From: Blastomyces gilchristii SLH14081 | Lineage: Eukaryota > Ascomycota > Eurotiomycetes > Onygenales > Ajellomycetaceae | Assembly: GCF_000003855.2 (NCBI RefSeq) | Contig: NW_003101660.1 | Coordinates: forward strand, 186,001-250,000 | Direction of reading: 5' to 3' | Length of the DNA: 64,000 nt | Part shown: piece after piece, positions 33,718 to 44,522 of the stretch | Numbering within the stretch: position 1 is the stretch's first letter | Layout: each line of letters starts with the position of its first letter | Made by a program: the position numbers and the translations under genes | The notes under the pieces: model-generated | Databases searched by the model: none | Told to the model about the DNA's origin: nothing | Seen by the model: the letters and a program-made list of their open reading frames with translations, nothing else

Positions 33718-36700
33718 ATGGCGATGGCAGCGGACGGAACAGTGGTGGGGAATATGAAAAATGGTCAGATTAATGGTTTGTCCATTCAAAAGCAAGCAGA
33801 AGGAAAAGAAGAACATCGGAGACGACCTACGAGCTTCGCACGGTGGTCGCTTGCAGTTGCCCTACGGTATGCTATTTCGTCGGATGCCCCTCCGCCCCTC
33901 CAGTTCCCTCTCCTTCTAGGTCTCTATCATACTGATTTCTTTTTCTTTTTTCAATAGGCTAGTCATATGGTACGCTTTACTTACGCCATTCTTCTACTGC
34001 CCATCGACGCTACCAGAACTTGATAACACTTCTCCAACGGTTTGCAAGCCGTACCTGATTGCGCGGTCACATCTCGAGCCTCATGTAACTCGGTATTATG
34101 AAGCTTACGGAGCTACATATGTCGACACCATTCGCCCATATGCACGCAATTTCAACGAGAAGATATACACTCCTACTACTGATTTCACAAAACGAAATTA
34201 CCGCGCATATGGAGCGCCCCATATTGAGAAGGCAGCATCATATTTTCAGAACAAGTGGGGAGAAATCGTTACGCCTCATATCCATTCATTACAAAGCTCC
34301 TTGAGCCGTACATACCAATCGTCAATTGAGCCGCATTATGCACGCGTTGCTTCAGTAGTAACCTTCTATTATAGCACAACAGTTTCCCAGGTTGATTATC
34401 TGCGCCAAACGTATATTGTACCAGTTTACGGACGAACGAAGCCAGTTATTGTCAGCATGTATTCCTACACATACGATAGTGTGGTGAACAAGATCTACCC
34501 GTACAGTAAGAAGACGTGGTCATATCTGGCGACATTCATAAACGAGGCGCTTCTGCCTGGAGTTTCTAGACTCTACCGCGAAAACGTTGAGCCTCAGCTG
34601 CTTAGGATTGGTGAGAAGCTCGCAAGTTATCGCGAGGGCAGGAAGCTTGGTGCTGTTGGTGAAGAAGCTGAAATGTGAGCTCCACTACCCTTGCCATCCT
34701 CGCGCATCAAACTTGGATGCACTCCCGCTGTTCCCAAGAGGCCTGAATTATAATTACCCCCCCTTTTAATTTAAGCTAATGCCTCTGCAGTTTATCCGAA
34801 CCATTTAGCTCAACCCCCACCGTTTCAACGTTAGCAACTACAGTATCACCGAAGACGTCTGATTACAGTCCGTCGACCACTGCGACTTCGACTTCGGTAT
34901 CTGTGCCAGACCCTGAGCAATCAGTGGATAAGGCGAGCCTTGCGCGCGAAACAATAGCCTCGGATTTGAAAACATGGCAAGAAAAGTTCGCTACTGCGGC
35001 TGATAAAGGAGCCGAAGACCTCAGTGAACGGGTCGCTAAGATTGTAGAGAGCTACGTAAATGACACGCAGGGATCAGGCGAAGCGCTCGTATCCGAGTTG
35101 GAATCGGTGGGACATCGAGAGCTCGAATCTCTTAGAACCAAAATCATCGATATAGTGCGTAATTTACCTGACGAATCCACCTTCGAAGATCGCGAAGCCG
35201 CCGAGGGATCAATTGGCACAAGCTGTTAGGACATCGGCTTATGCTATCCGGGAAGCTGCACAGAAGCTTCGAGAGTGGTTCGCGGACTTTAATAGTGACC
35301 TTCATGTGAGGGTAACCTCCGCCTCTGACGCTACCATCGAGGTCCTTGACCAGATCCGTGACCTGAGCCTTCAGAATATTGGGATGAAATGGGCGTGGAT
35401 GGATGGCGTGACATACAAGGATTGGGCGAAATATAATGCGCTGAAGAAACAACTTCACAGCTGGCGCGAGGAAGTTAGGGAAGTTGGTATGCAACATGGT
35501 GCTTATGAAGAAGCAAAGGCCCTCGGAATTGATATTATTAACAAAGGAATGAGGATTGCGGAAAAAACGGCGAAGGAGCTTACTAGGTTAAAGGAGGTTG
35601 GGAAGTGGAAAATCGAAGCGGAGGATATCAGCGATGATTTTGAGACGAAGACGAGCGATGCGGCTGAAGCTCGTGCCAGCAAGATAGCAGCAATGGGTCT
35701 GGGTGAACCAGAACCAGAACCAGATGCTGAATATCACTCGACATCACCACCCGAGGATAAGTCCAACGAGGCGAACCCGCTTGATGAAGATCCTTCATTC
35801 GACACGGATCCCGCTATTAGCCACGACGATATGCCCGAAGCCAGTGATGTGGGAACCCCCGGAAACAGCGCTTCTGGGGACGAACAAGACGTTCCACTAT
35901 CTGTTGTATTTACAAGCAGTATACCAACACCCGAACCTGAGTCTGAGCCTGAGCCCGAGCCCGAACCAGAGCCCGAACCAGAATCAGAACCCGTTTTGGA
36001 TGATGAGGCTACTACCACTGGGCCTAAGGTTTGGGGTGGGGCTGCCGCTGAATTCATAGAACATGAAAATCATGTCCCTGCTAATACTCCTGAGCAGACT
36101 TTTGATGCTACGCCGTCTTCATCCCAGCAGCCCTCTGTATCATCGAACGTGGCTCCGTCGGAGACAGTCCTCTCAGAGCAATACTCCATTCCCATGCCGC
36201 CCCCCGAAGCCAGTTCCATTTTTTCAGACTCTCTTTCTCAGGCTAAGAAACTGTATGACATTTCACATTCGGCCGCCAGAGCTCAGGATTCTGGAATTCC
36301 TGATGAAAGAATTGTCGCCTCCATCGAATCCGCTTACTCCGGGTCTCTCCAACACGCGAGTGAAAAACTTGAATCTCGTCTCAAAGCAGCTTCAGAATAC
36401 GCAGGAATTCCCCTCAGCCCTTCTCCCACTGCAACAGTAAACGATGACACGCTCTCAAGTGCTTCCGCAAAGCTCCAAGAGAATCTCGAACATGCCTCTC
36501 AGAGCCTCGCAAGCGCAGTCGCAAGCGCCACTGACGAAGCAGCCTTTCCCGGCCAGCAGATAATCCTCGATGCGCGTCGCCGTTATTACGAAGCCATTGG
36601 CCTCGCTCATGACGAGTATTCTATCTTCATCAACTCTGCGTCTAGTCATGTACAACCTACTGAAGAAACGAGTATCAGTAGTCCAACCAGCGACAAGCCC

Positions 36701-36976
36701 AGCAAGCCAATTCTCGAGGAGGCCAGTTCCGAATTTAGCGTCGTCTCGTCTCTGGCATCTGCTAGCCTAGATGCAGTTCTGTATTCCGTTAGCTCGGTGG
36801 GGACCGCCATCGCTCCCGCCTCCGCGACTAGGATTATTGAGGATGCCTCCTCGAGGTTCCACGATGCACTCTCCGCTGCTGCGGCGTCTCTTGAGTTGGT
36901 GTCATCTTCTTCGAGTACTATTGCTAGCTCTCCAAAACATACTGCTGCTCACGAAACAGGCAGGGACGAGCTGTAG
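33718..36976 (+). pseudogene. Large anchored protein ending in RDEL, reading frame broken once
   Basis: Exons 33718-33866, 33958-34674 and 34791-36976 would give about 1016 residues if one extra base near 35203-35206 is discounted; as written, the frame stops at 35229. The N-terminus has one hydrophobic segment ('LAVALRLVIWYALLTPFFY') after ~45 basic and polar residues. Residues ~75-290 are Tyr/Pro-rich amphipathic repeats ('YVDTIRPYARNFNEKIY', 'YGAPHIEKAASYF'). Helical segments follow, then an acidic Glu-Pro repeat (35934-35997), then Ser/Ala-rich helices. It ends GRDEL, close to the ER-retrieval signal. Relatives in Eurotiomycetes have, as I recall, been labelled 'transcription factor hoxa13', which this sequence does not support. 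The frame on both sides is intact and family-like, so a sequencing or assembly error is as likely as a real mutation. Confidence 0.65.
35934..35997 (+). repeat. Glu-Pro coding repeat
   Basis: Tandem GAG/GAA-CCT/CCC/CCA codons encode about ten Glu-Pro or Glu-Ser pairs within the RDEL protein. A shorter Glu-Pro run (EPEPEPD) occurs near 35707-35727. Such tracts change length easily between strains. Confidence 0.7.
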
Positions 36977-37708
36977 AATGGCCTATTACTAAAAATGGCA
37001 ATCGACATGTTACTAAAAAAACAAACAGGAGGGGAAAGAAAGAAAGGAAGAAAGAAAGAAGAGAAAAGAAGAGAAGAATGCGCTACCACCATTCCAACGG
37101 AAGTGGTACGTTTCTTCCTAGCATTTATTTCTTTATTTTTAGTTTTTTTTTAACAAAGAAGAAGCGGCACGACCAAAACGGACATCCATGTTTTTATACC
37201 CCATACCATACCCATACATCACTTCCCCTAGTACACATAATAATATATCTTACAGACCCACTTACTTTCGCTGGTTTGATATAAGCCACAGCTCGTACCT
37301 ATATGTTGTTGCATTTATGTCCCGTGCACTTTGATCGGCCATATATATATTCGTTACCAGTCGACCCTTTAGCTACATGACGTGACATTCTTTCCTTTCT
37401 TTCCCTTCTTTTCCTGTGATTTGGACAAGTTTCATTAAGTATTATTTTCTCATGTTCTCTATTTCCCAGCGCCTGGCAGCGTCTATTTTGTAAAATGGCA
37501 CAACTCACCTTTTTTCTCGGCATACAAACACCAAGCAATATATACATGTACATAACTAAAATATACAAGATCACATCGACCGCCCTTTTGGTTTTTGCAA
37601 AAATGTAAACGCAAAGGCAAGAAAAAATATCCAAACTGCTCGATCAGTAGCCGTATTAGCTGTCCATGTACACGTCGTAAGCCCCCCAAAAACCGCCCAT
37701 CCAATCCA
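36977..37708. other. Convergent 3' region between RDEL gene and SND2 homologue
   Basis: About 730 bp between converging genes. An A/G-rich stretch lies at 37017-37077 and T-rich DNA at 37125-37155. No coding frame with family character was found. Confidence 0.45.
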
Positions 37709-38315
37709 TCACCGGTATCTGACCCTTTGCGCCGCTCCCCTCTTCTCCATCTTCTTCTGTCTCTTGCTCTCCACACCCTCCCCACCATCCACGTCTCCCA
37801 GCCCCGCCATACCCGCCATACCCGCCATACCCCCCTTAAACCCCATAAACGTCGAATACACCAACCAAGCTGAATACAAAGGCACAACGACCCACAGCCA
37901 CCACGCGCGGTCCCCAAAGATACACACAGCCCCCATACACCCCCACGTCCAATAAATCACATCCCAAAAGTACTCCGTTAGGCCCGGTGCGTCTAGGTCT
38001 TCGCCGGCAGAGCGGAGGGTGTTCCCGCTGCCGCCGTCTCTGCTATAGCGCGGGCGGCCAAGGCGTTCGAGGTAGAATTCTATGGCGAGGGTTGGGGTTG
38101 TGAAGATGAGGTAGGGAGTTAAGGCGCGGGGACGGTTGAAGAGGAAGTGTAGGAGGAGGTAGAGGAGGTGGAGGGATAGGGAGGTTAGGTGGGTGCGATT
38201 GAGAAGGCGGGTGTTGCGGGCTGCGAGGGTTTTTGCGGCTTTCTTGGATGGAGGGTTAGTGGTAAATTGGGAGACTTTTGGGGGAGGGGGGGGGGGGGGG
38301 TGTTACTTGTGCCAT
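37709..38315 (-). CDS. ENV10: TMEM208/SND2 (Env10) ER-targeting protein
   Basis: Exon 1 is only nine bases (38315-38307, Met-Ala-Gln). A 64-bp intron (38306-38243, GTAACA...CACTAAC...AAG) follows, then exon 2, 38242-37709, for a total of about 180 residues. The protein opens MAQKAAKTLAARNTRLLNR, the usual start of fungal members. Hydrophobic segments are 'LTSLSLHLLYLLLHFLF', 'LTPYLIFTTPTLAIEFYL', 'VIYWTWGCMGAVCIFG' and 'WWLWVVVPLYSAWLVYS'. SND2/TMEM208 takes part in SRP-independent delivery of membrane proteins to the ER. The C-terminus has a short Gly-Met-Ala repeat then a basic tail (SKRQKKMEKR). The intron contains a 15-nt C run on the coding strand (G run 38286-38300), an unusual pyrimidine tract. 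The Y-W-T-W-G-C-M-G core is very characteristic. Confidence 0.88.
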
Positions 38316-39554
38316 TTGTATTTCGTCTTATTCGTCTTACTGTCCCGCAATAGGACTGTATTCATAGGGGAGTGTGGAGGGGGGGTTGTAGAAGTATGTT
38401 TTTTAGAGAGATGCGGTGGTTAAACGTACGCTGTTGTAGAAGAAGAAAGTATTATAATTAAATAATATTGATATGGGCCAAGACCTGAACAGAGGTTAAA
38501 TAAATAAGTAATTAAATACTATGGAAATCACGCAGTCTGTCTAGAGTAACTAAATATGTTGGTTTAAAATAATTACGAAATAAAAAGTAAAAAAATAACA
38601 ACATTTAATATAAATTATGCAGGCAAATATTATTTATACAAATTCCAAGGCGTACGTATGGCGTATGGACTGATGGTAGTTAGGGTATTAATAGGTAGGT
38701 ACCTGGCAGCCCAGCCATTTAACCGCCCAACCACAGGTACCTCCCCTACCCTACCTAAAATACCTATTTACCTAATATTAGCAGCCACAAGCAGTCGTTC
38801 CAGCGACGAAAACCACCAAAACATATTCCCCCCCAATTAGTTATTAGTTAAATATTTAAATCTGTCTATATCTCGTGCCCGTTAACCCACGGCCCGCACC
38901 TCGCACCTCGCTCTGGACAATTCCTATCATATCTGTACGATCGCCTTGGGCTTCTGTTGACCCAACAGCAATATGAAAGCCTAGGCCACTTGCTCATAGA
39001 AACTGCTGCTGGGTGTTGTTGTCTCGTGTGGTGCTGCTGGGTAAATAAATAAATAAATATCCCATGAACTGAACTGTTCATCCTCGCCGCCGCAGTCCTC
39101 CTCGACACCTCCTCAGGATCTTTCTCAGTTGAATCTGCGGTGGAAGATGCACTGTCTTCCTCCCGCGCTGAGTCGTCCATGAGTCGTCCATCAACTATTT
39201 AAATAATCATTAATCATTCTCTAAAAAGCGCGCGGTTGTCTCTTCTCTCGCGGCTTCCTTCCCCCAGATTCCTCTTCGGCCAATCATCCCAGTGCCAAAA
39301 TCCTCCGCCACCACCCCCTTCACACACATCACACACGCCTGCATCATACATTACTGTCATCCATTTCGATAGCTACATAACATTCAAACTCTTCCTCCTT
39401 CATACCTGCATGCGTTACTCACTCCTAAGATAGAATACGCCGTCCGGCAACCCACCTGGCTTGTCCCGCCCTAGCAACCCACCTCAAATCTCGACGAAAA
39501 CCAATACATTATAAACAACAAAATAATAATATAAAAAAGACCTTATCCTGTGCC
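38316..39554. promoter_or_regulatory. Divergent AT-rich intergenic region, SND2 homologue and CDC27
   Basis: About 1.2 kb. 38440-38660 is very AT-rich. Near 38690-38780 an inverted arrangement of AGGTACCT-type blocks frames a GC-rich core, and TAGGTA/TACCTA motifs recur. A direct repeat of GAGTCGTCCAT lies at about 39169-39190, just upstream of CDC27. No gene is supported. Confidence 0.45.
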
Positions 39555-42285
39555 ATGGCCCCTTCTGCACCCCACATCTCTAGCCAGCTAAGGCAACTAA
39601 TATACTATCACCTCGATAACAACCTCATCCGCAACGCCCTCTTCCTTGCCGGCCGTCTCCACGCTTTCGAACCCCGGTCGTCTGAGGCTTCCTATCTCCT
39701 CGCGCTCTGCCACCTCCAGAGCGGCCAGCCTAAAGCTGCTTGGGAATACAGCAGGAATTCTGGATCCAGAGGGACACATGCTGGCTGTTCGTACGTCTAT
39801 GCTCAGGCATGTCTGGACCTGGGCAAATACATTGAAGGGATCACTGCGTTGGAAAGGAGCAGGAATCTGTGGGCTTCTAAGAATACCTGGAGTAAGCAGC
39901 TTGGACACCCTTGTTTATTTGTTGGGATTTTTCACATATGAGGATCTATGCAGAAAGATTTACAATGAGGAGCGCTAACGTCCTTTTCGACATAGATAAA
40001 CATAGCGAAACCCGCCGACAGCACCTCCCCGATGCTGCAGCATGTCTTTGCTTACAGGGAAAGTTGTGGCACGCCCATCAGGATCTGCATAAAGCTGTCG
40101 ATTGCTATGTTGAAGCTCTAAAATTAAATCCTTTCCTTTGGGATGCATTTCTCGGTCTCTGCCAAACAGGTAAACAGAATCAATCACAAGAATTTCCGAA
40201 TGGTTTCGCGTTGAGAGTAAGCGCTAACAGGATATCCAATGGGAAAGGTGCCAATATACGAGTCCCCAACATCTATAAGATGTCTCCAGAGATGTTGGCA
40301 ATGCTTCCGTCCTCACAAGTACTCGAAAGCTCTGCAACATTCGAGAAAGTCGCACAGACAAACGGCCCTTTGCAGGCTCAGCCAAATATCAACCATAACC
40401 TAGATCCGTTCACCTCGTTTAGCGCTCGTGTTGACGCCGCAAATGGTTCTTCTGCGCTTTGGGAAAAGTTAAATGGCAGCAACGTGAGTGTTGTTTCGGT
40501 CAATGCCCCAGCTCCCGAAGGCTTGGAAACTCCAGTTGCACAAAGCGATTCGGACGAACTTCGAGTCGGCGGCAGCGGTGTAGCTTCTGGTGATCCGACT
40601 TGGGAGCCCCCTCTTGCACCTGCCAGGAAGAACAAAACCATCCAGACTCTGGGTCTGGATTATGGTGCTGATCCGCCACCTAAAATGAAGACGACACTCA
40701 AACCCAGAAGTAAGACCAGGGTGGACCCAGAGGATGCGCACGCGGCCATTGTCTCTAGGGAAACTACTGCACCGTCATTTGGAGGCGAACGGAAAAGAAC
40801 GGTATCCGGTCAGGTTGCCCACCACACAAGCTCACAACCCCCTGAGCCAGGAGCTCCGCAGCGACGTAGTGTGCGGCTGTTTAACCAGATCCGCCCGACC
40901 AGCAGCAAATTTTCAACCTCTTCAGCAGCGTTCGGAGCGCGGGATGGTCGGGAGATTAAAAAGGTGAAGTCGACTGGTGCAAAACCTCGAACCGTTTCTG
41001 GATCGACGATGGGCCGAGTGGTTAGCGGCAATCGAAAGGCAGCTCCAGATGGAATGGACATTGATAATAAAGAGAGTCGGGGAGTTCCCGTTTCTGCTGT
41101 TCCGAATGGGGTGGTTGGCGGACAATCGAAGAGTAGCGTCCCGGACAAATCCAAGGACATCGAGGCTCTTAACTGGGTTTTAGATCTTTTTGCAAAACTT
41201 GCAGAGGGATACTCTGCGCTTATGGCATATAAATGCCAAGAGGCAATCCAGATATTCAACACGCTCCCGCAGAGTCAGCGGGAAACACCCTGGGTTCTGT
41301 CACAGATCGGCCGTGCGAATTACGAGCAAGGATTATATGCAGAAGCTGAGAAATATTTCATTCGAGTCAAAACTATCGCACCGTCAAGGTTGGAGGATAT
41401 GGAGGTCTACTCGACAGTTCTATGGCATTTGAAGAATGAAGTTGAATTGGCGTATTTGGCGCACGAGCTGATGGAGGTAGATCGGCTCTCACCACAGGCC
41501 TGGTGTGCCATCGGCAACTCCTTCTCCCTACAATCTGACCATGACCAAGCGCTCAAGTGCTTCAAACGCGCAACACAACTGGATCATACCTTCGCCTACG
41601 CCTTTACCTTGCAGGGTCATGAATACGTCTCGAATGAAGAGTACGATAAGGCGTTGGACGCTTACCGGCACGGAATCAGTGCTGACAGCAGACATTATAA
41701 CGCGTGGTACGGTATTGGCAAAGTATATGAGAAAATGGGCAAATACAAATTTGCGGAACAGCACTACCGGACAGCGTCCAATATCAATCCAACCAATGCG
41801 GTGTTGGTATGGTGTATCGGTTTGGTGCTAGAGAGGATGGGTAATCAAAAGGCTGCGCTGCTTCAGTACGGACGAGCCTGCTCGCTTGCGCCCCAGTCAG
41901 TTCTCGCTCGATTGCGCAAGGCGCGAGTTTTAATGAAGCTTAATGAGCTTAAACTTGCACACGTGGAACTTAAGATTCTGAAAGATCTTGCTCCCGATGA
42001 ACCGAATGTACATTATCTATTGGGGAAGTTGTACAAAATGCTCCATGACAAGGCCAATGCGATCAAGCATTTCACGACGGCCTTGAATCTGGATCCAAAG
42101 GTATGATTCTTCTCTTCTTCTCTTTCCCCGCCCCGGGCCGAATTTATTTTTTAAGCTCTGTCCGTCTCACTCACCTAGGGGTATGCGCTGACCTAAAATT
42201 TCAACAATTACAGGCTGCTCAGTTTATCAAAGATGCAATGGAATCGTTAGAGAATCCCGAAGACGATGATGAGGATATGGGATGA
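39555..42285 (+). CDS. CDC27: Anaphase-promoting complex subunit Cdc27/BimA (APC3)
   Basis: Exons 39555-39891, 39996-40169, 40248-42100 and 42214-42285 give about 811 residues. Tetratricopeptide repeats lie at both ends: the N-terminus ('SQLRQLIYYHLDNNLIRNAL', 'EASYLLALCHLQSGQPKAAW') and a long C-terminal array ('QAWCAIGNSFSLQSDHDQAL', 'AYAFTLQGHEYVSNEEYDKA', 'HYNAWYGIGKVYEKMGKYKF'). Between them is a Ser/Pro/Lys-rich disordered region, as in Aspergillus BimA and yeast Cdc27. This subunit binds Cdh1/Cdc20 tails and APC10 in the cyclosome that ubiquitylates cyclin B and securin. The second intron (40170-40247) is 78 bp and free of stops, so it can be read through; 'QTGANIRVPNIYKM' across the splice matches the family. 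The C-terminus ends in Asp-rich 'PEDDDEDMG'. Confidence 0.95.
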
Positions 42286-43449
42286 TTTAAAATCGCGGCC
42301 CACACTTGATTGTATCTTTATATTTCCTGCTTTTTTTACCCCTGCAGATAGATATCTGCCTCTCATCGCAGCCTGTGGACTCCCCCCCAATTACTGTCCC
42401 CAGCCATCCACCACCCTCACTTGTGCCTCCACTCCCACACTGTCTTGTCTTTTCAGCTTAGCCTAGCGAGATGTCTGATGTCTGGAGGTTGTTCTTCTTC
42501 TTCTTTTCTTTTCTTTTTCTTTTCTTTTCTTTTCCTTTCTTTTACCTGTGCTGGGCATTCGGTTTGGTGTTTGGTATTTTCTCCAAAACTGGCACGACGT
42601 GCATGAGCATGAACATGAGCATGAGAAACAGGAGTTTTCTGGATATTTGATTTGATCTTTGCTTTTTTCTTTCTTCCTTTTTCTCTTTTACCTCCTTACT
42701 CCTTTCCCCGCAACTTCTTTCGTTTTAATTCTGGATACAAACCTGCGCAGATGTACACTTTCTCTCGAGAGGGGAGGCTCGAACGGAGAGGGTAGTGATT
42801 GGGAAGTGATTTGTTGGATGGAAACTGGACGGGGAAATATGAAGGATTCCAATCTCCAAAACTATCCAAGGATGGCTTTTGAGAGTAGTGTATGTCTTCT
42901 GTAACCTGCGAGAGCTGCCCTGTGAATACAAATTAATGATTATTACCCCATGGAGACGGCCTTCATTCTTATTCCCAATTTATTATTATTAATACTCTTT
43001 ATTTTTATTTTATTATATTTGTATTCCTCCTATCTATCCTGTAGTCTTGGGTATATTTATAGTCACTCCTTAGGTCTTCTCAAGTATTTATTATTATTTA
43101 TTCCCTTCCCCGGCTTTGCGAGAAATAACGTTACCCAAATTACCCCCAACTGTGCTCGTTGAATAATATTTGCTGACCCCAACATGCTCCCGAAGCCGCC
43201 AAAATGAAAACAAAAAAAGTTATATTTCTCCCCACCAAAAACCTAAAAAATTATATTTAATATCCTTCCTCCAACCCACTTTGCCCTCGGCACCGTTCGC
43301 ACCTAACCTCCACTCCTCCCTTTCTTTCCCTCTGGAAAAAATAAAGTGAAAAGGGAGAGGTCAATTGGGGGGAAAAAAACACAAAAAAATAAAAAATAAA
43401 AATAAAAATAAAGAATAGGAAAACCTGCCGACACAAGCCAAACCAAACC
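42286..43449. other. Intergenic region with pyrimidine repeats
   Basis: About 1.16 kb between two plus-strand genes. A TTTTC-type microsatellite lies at about 42492-42543. T-rich DNA (42980-43110) and an A-rich stretch (43370-43420) precede the acyltransferase start. No coding frame is supported. Confidence 0.45.
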
Positions 43450-44522
43450 ATGGCCATCCTCTCCTACCTCGTCACCGGCCTAACCTCCTACTTCGCCATC
43501 ACCGTCTCCCTCTTCGGCCTCTCCCTCAAAATCCCCCGCGCCGGCTTCTTCGCCCGCTGCCTGGCCGCCTATGCCTGCCTCATCGCCTGCGCCTCCTACG
43601 GCCTCGTCGCCTCCATCGTCCTGCGTCTAGTCGGCTACGGCGGCCTGTCGCAGTGGACCGTCGCACGCAGCTTCAAATGGGCCATGCGCCTGTGCACGGG
43701 GACCTACTTTGAGATCGTCTCGGGCTCGGAATACCTCAGCACGCGGCCCGCCGTGTTCATCACGAACCACCAGACGGAGCTGGATGTGTTGTTGCTCGGC
43801 ACGATCTTCCCGCCGTACTGTAGCGTGACGGCGAAGAAGTCGCTGTCGCGCGTGCCGGTGTTGGGATGGTTCATGACCCTGTCCGGCACGGTGTTTATTG
43901 ACCGGGCGAACCGGGAGACGGCCGTGAAGGCGTTTGATGGGGCGGCGGAGCAGATGCAGAGGGAGAGGCAGAGTGTGCTTATCTTCCCCGAGGGGACGAG
44001 GAGTTACTCTGCGGAGCCGGCGTTGCTGCCGTTTAAGAAGGGGGCTTTCCATTTGGCGGTTAAGGCGGGCGTGGATATTGTCCCTGTTGTGGCGGAGAAT
44101 TATGCGCATTTATTGGATGTGAAGAAGTTGCGCTTTGAGGCTGGGATGATTCGGGTTAAAGGTGTGTACAGTATAGTCTACTTCTTTGTTTCTCATTCGT
44201 TCCCCTTAATCCTGCGGTTGGGGAAGCAAAGCATTCATATCTGAAATCGAATCCCGTCAATTGTCAATGGAACGATCTGGCTAACGTGCACTTTCTCCCA
44301 TCAACGTTAGTCCTCCCACCGCTTAGCACCAAGAACCTACAAACCAGCGATGTCGACGAGCTGACCACGAAGACACGGGAATCAATGCTGGAAGTTATCC
44401 AGGATATGTACAAGACGAGAGAAGCCCGGTATACGGAAGAAGCCTCCGCTTCCTCCATCCCTACGAACCGTGTTGCAATGCCTCCCCATGCCTCGTCCAC
44501 CTCCACCGCCATTGAGACTTAA
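43450..44522 (+). CDS. SLC1: 1-acyl-sn-glycerol-3-phosphate acyltransferase (Slc1 type)
   Basis: Two exons, 43450-44161 and 44311-44522, with a 149-bp intron, give about 307 residues. It should transfer an acyl chain to lysophosphatidic acid to form phosphatidic acid, in the ER or lipid droplets. The HX4D motif is NHQTELD (His107, Asp112), and FPEGTRS (Glu181-Arg184) is the glycerol-phosphate-binding motif. 'SVTAKKSLSRVPVLGWFM' and 'GTVFIDRANR' are typical. The first ~70 residues contain two or three hydrophobic segments, and the C-terminus is polar with Ser/Thr. Exon 1 is notably GC-rich compared with its neighbours, especially in third positions. The product would supply phospholipid synthesis downstream of the fatty acids that ACC1 initiates. 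Confidence 0.94.

Noticed and set aside
35195..35235. Programmed ribosomal frameshift in the RDEL gene
   Set aside because: No slippery heptamer or obvious downstream structure; an extra base in a short G run explains it more simply.
38866..39180. 104-codon minus-strand frame upstream of CDC27
   Set aside because: No recognisable domain, and it lies where the CDC27 promoter should be.
43627..44109. 160-codon frame antisense to the acyltransferase
   Set aside because: GC-rich coding DNA gives long antisense frames; the composition (Arg/His/Gln-rich) is typical of an artefact.
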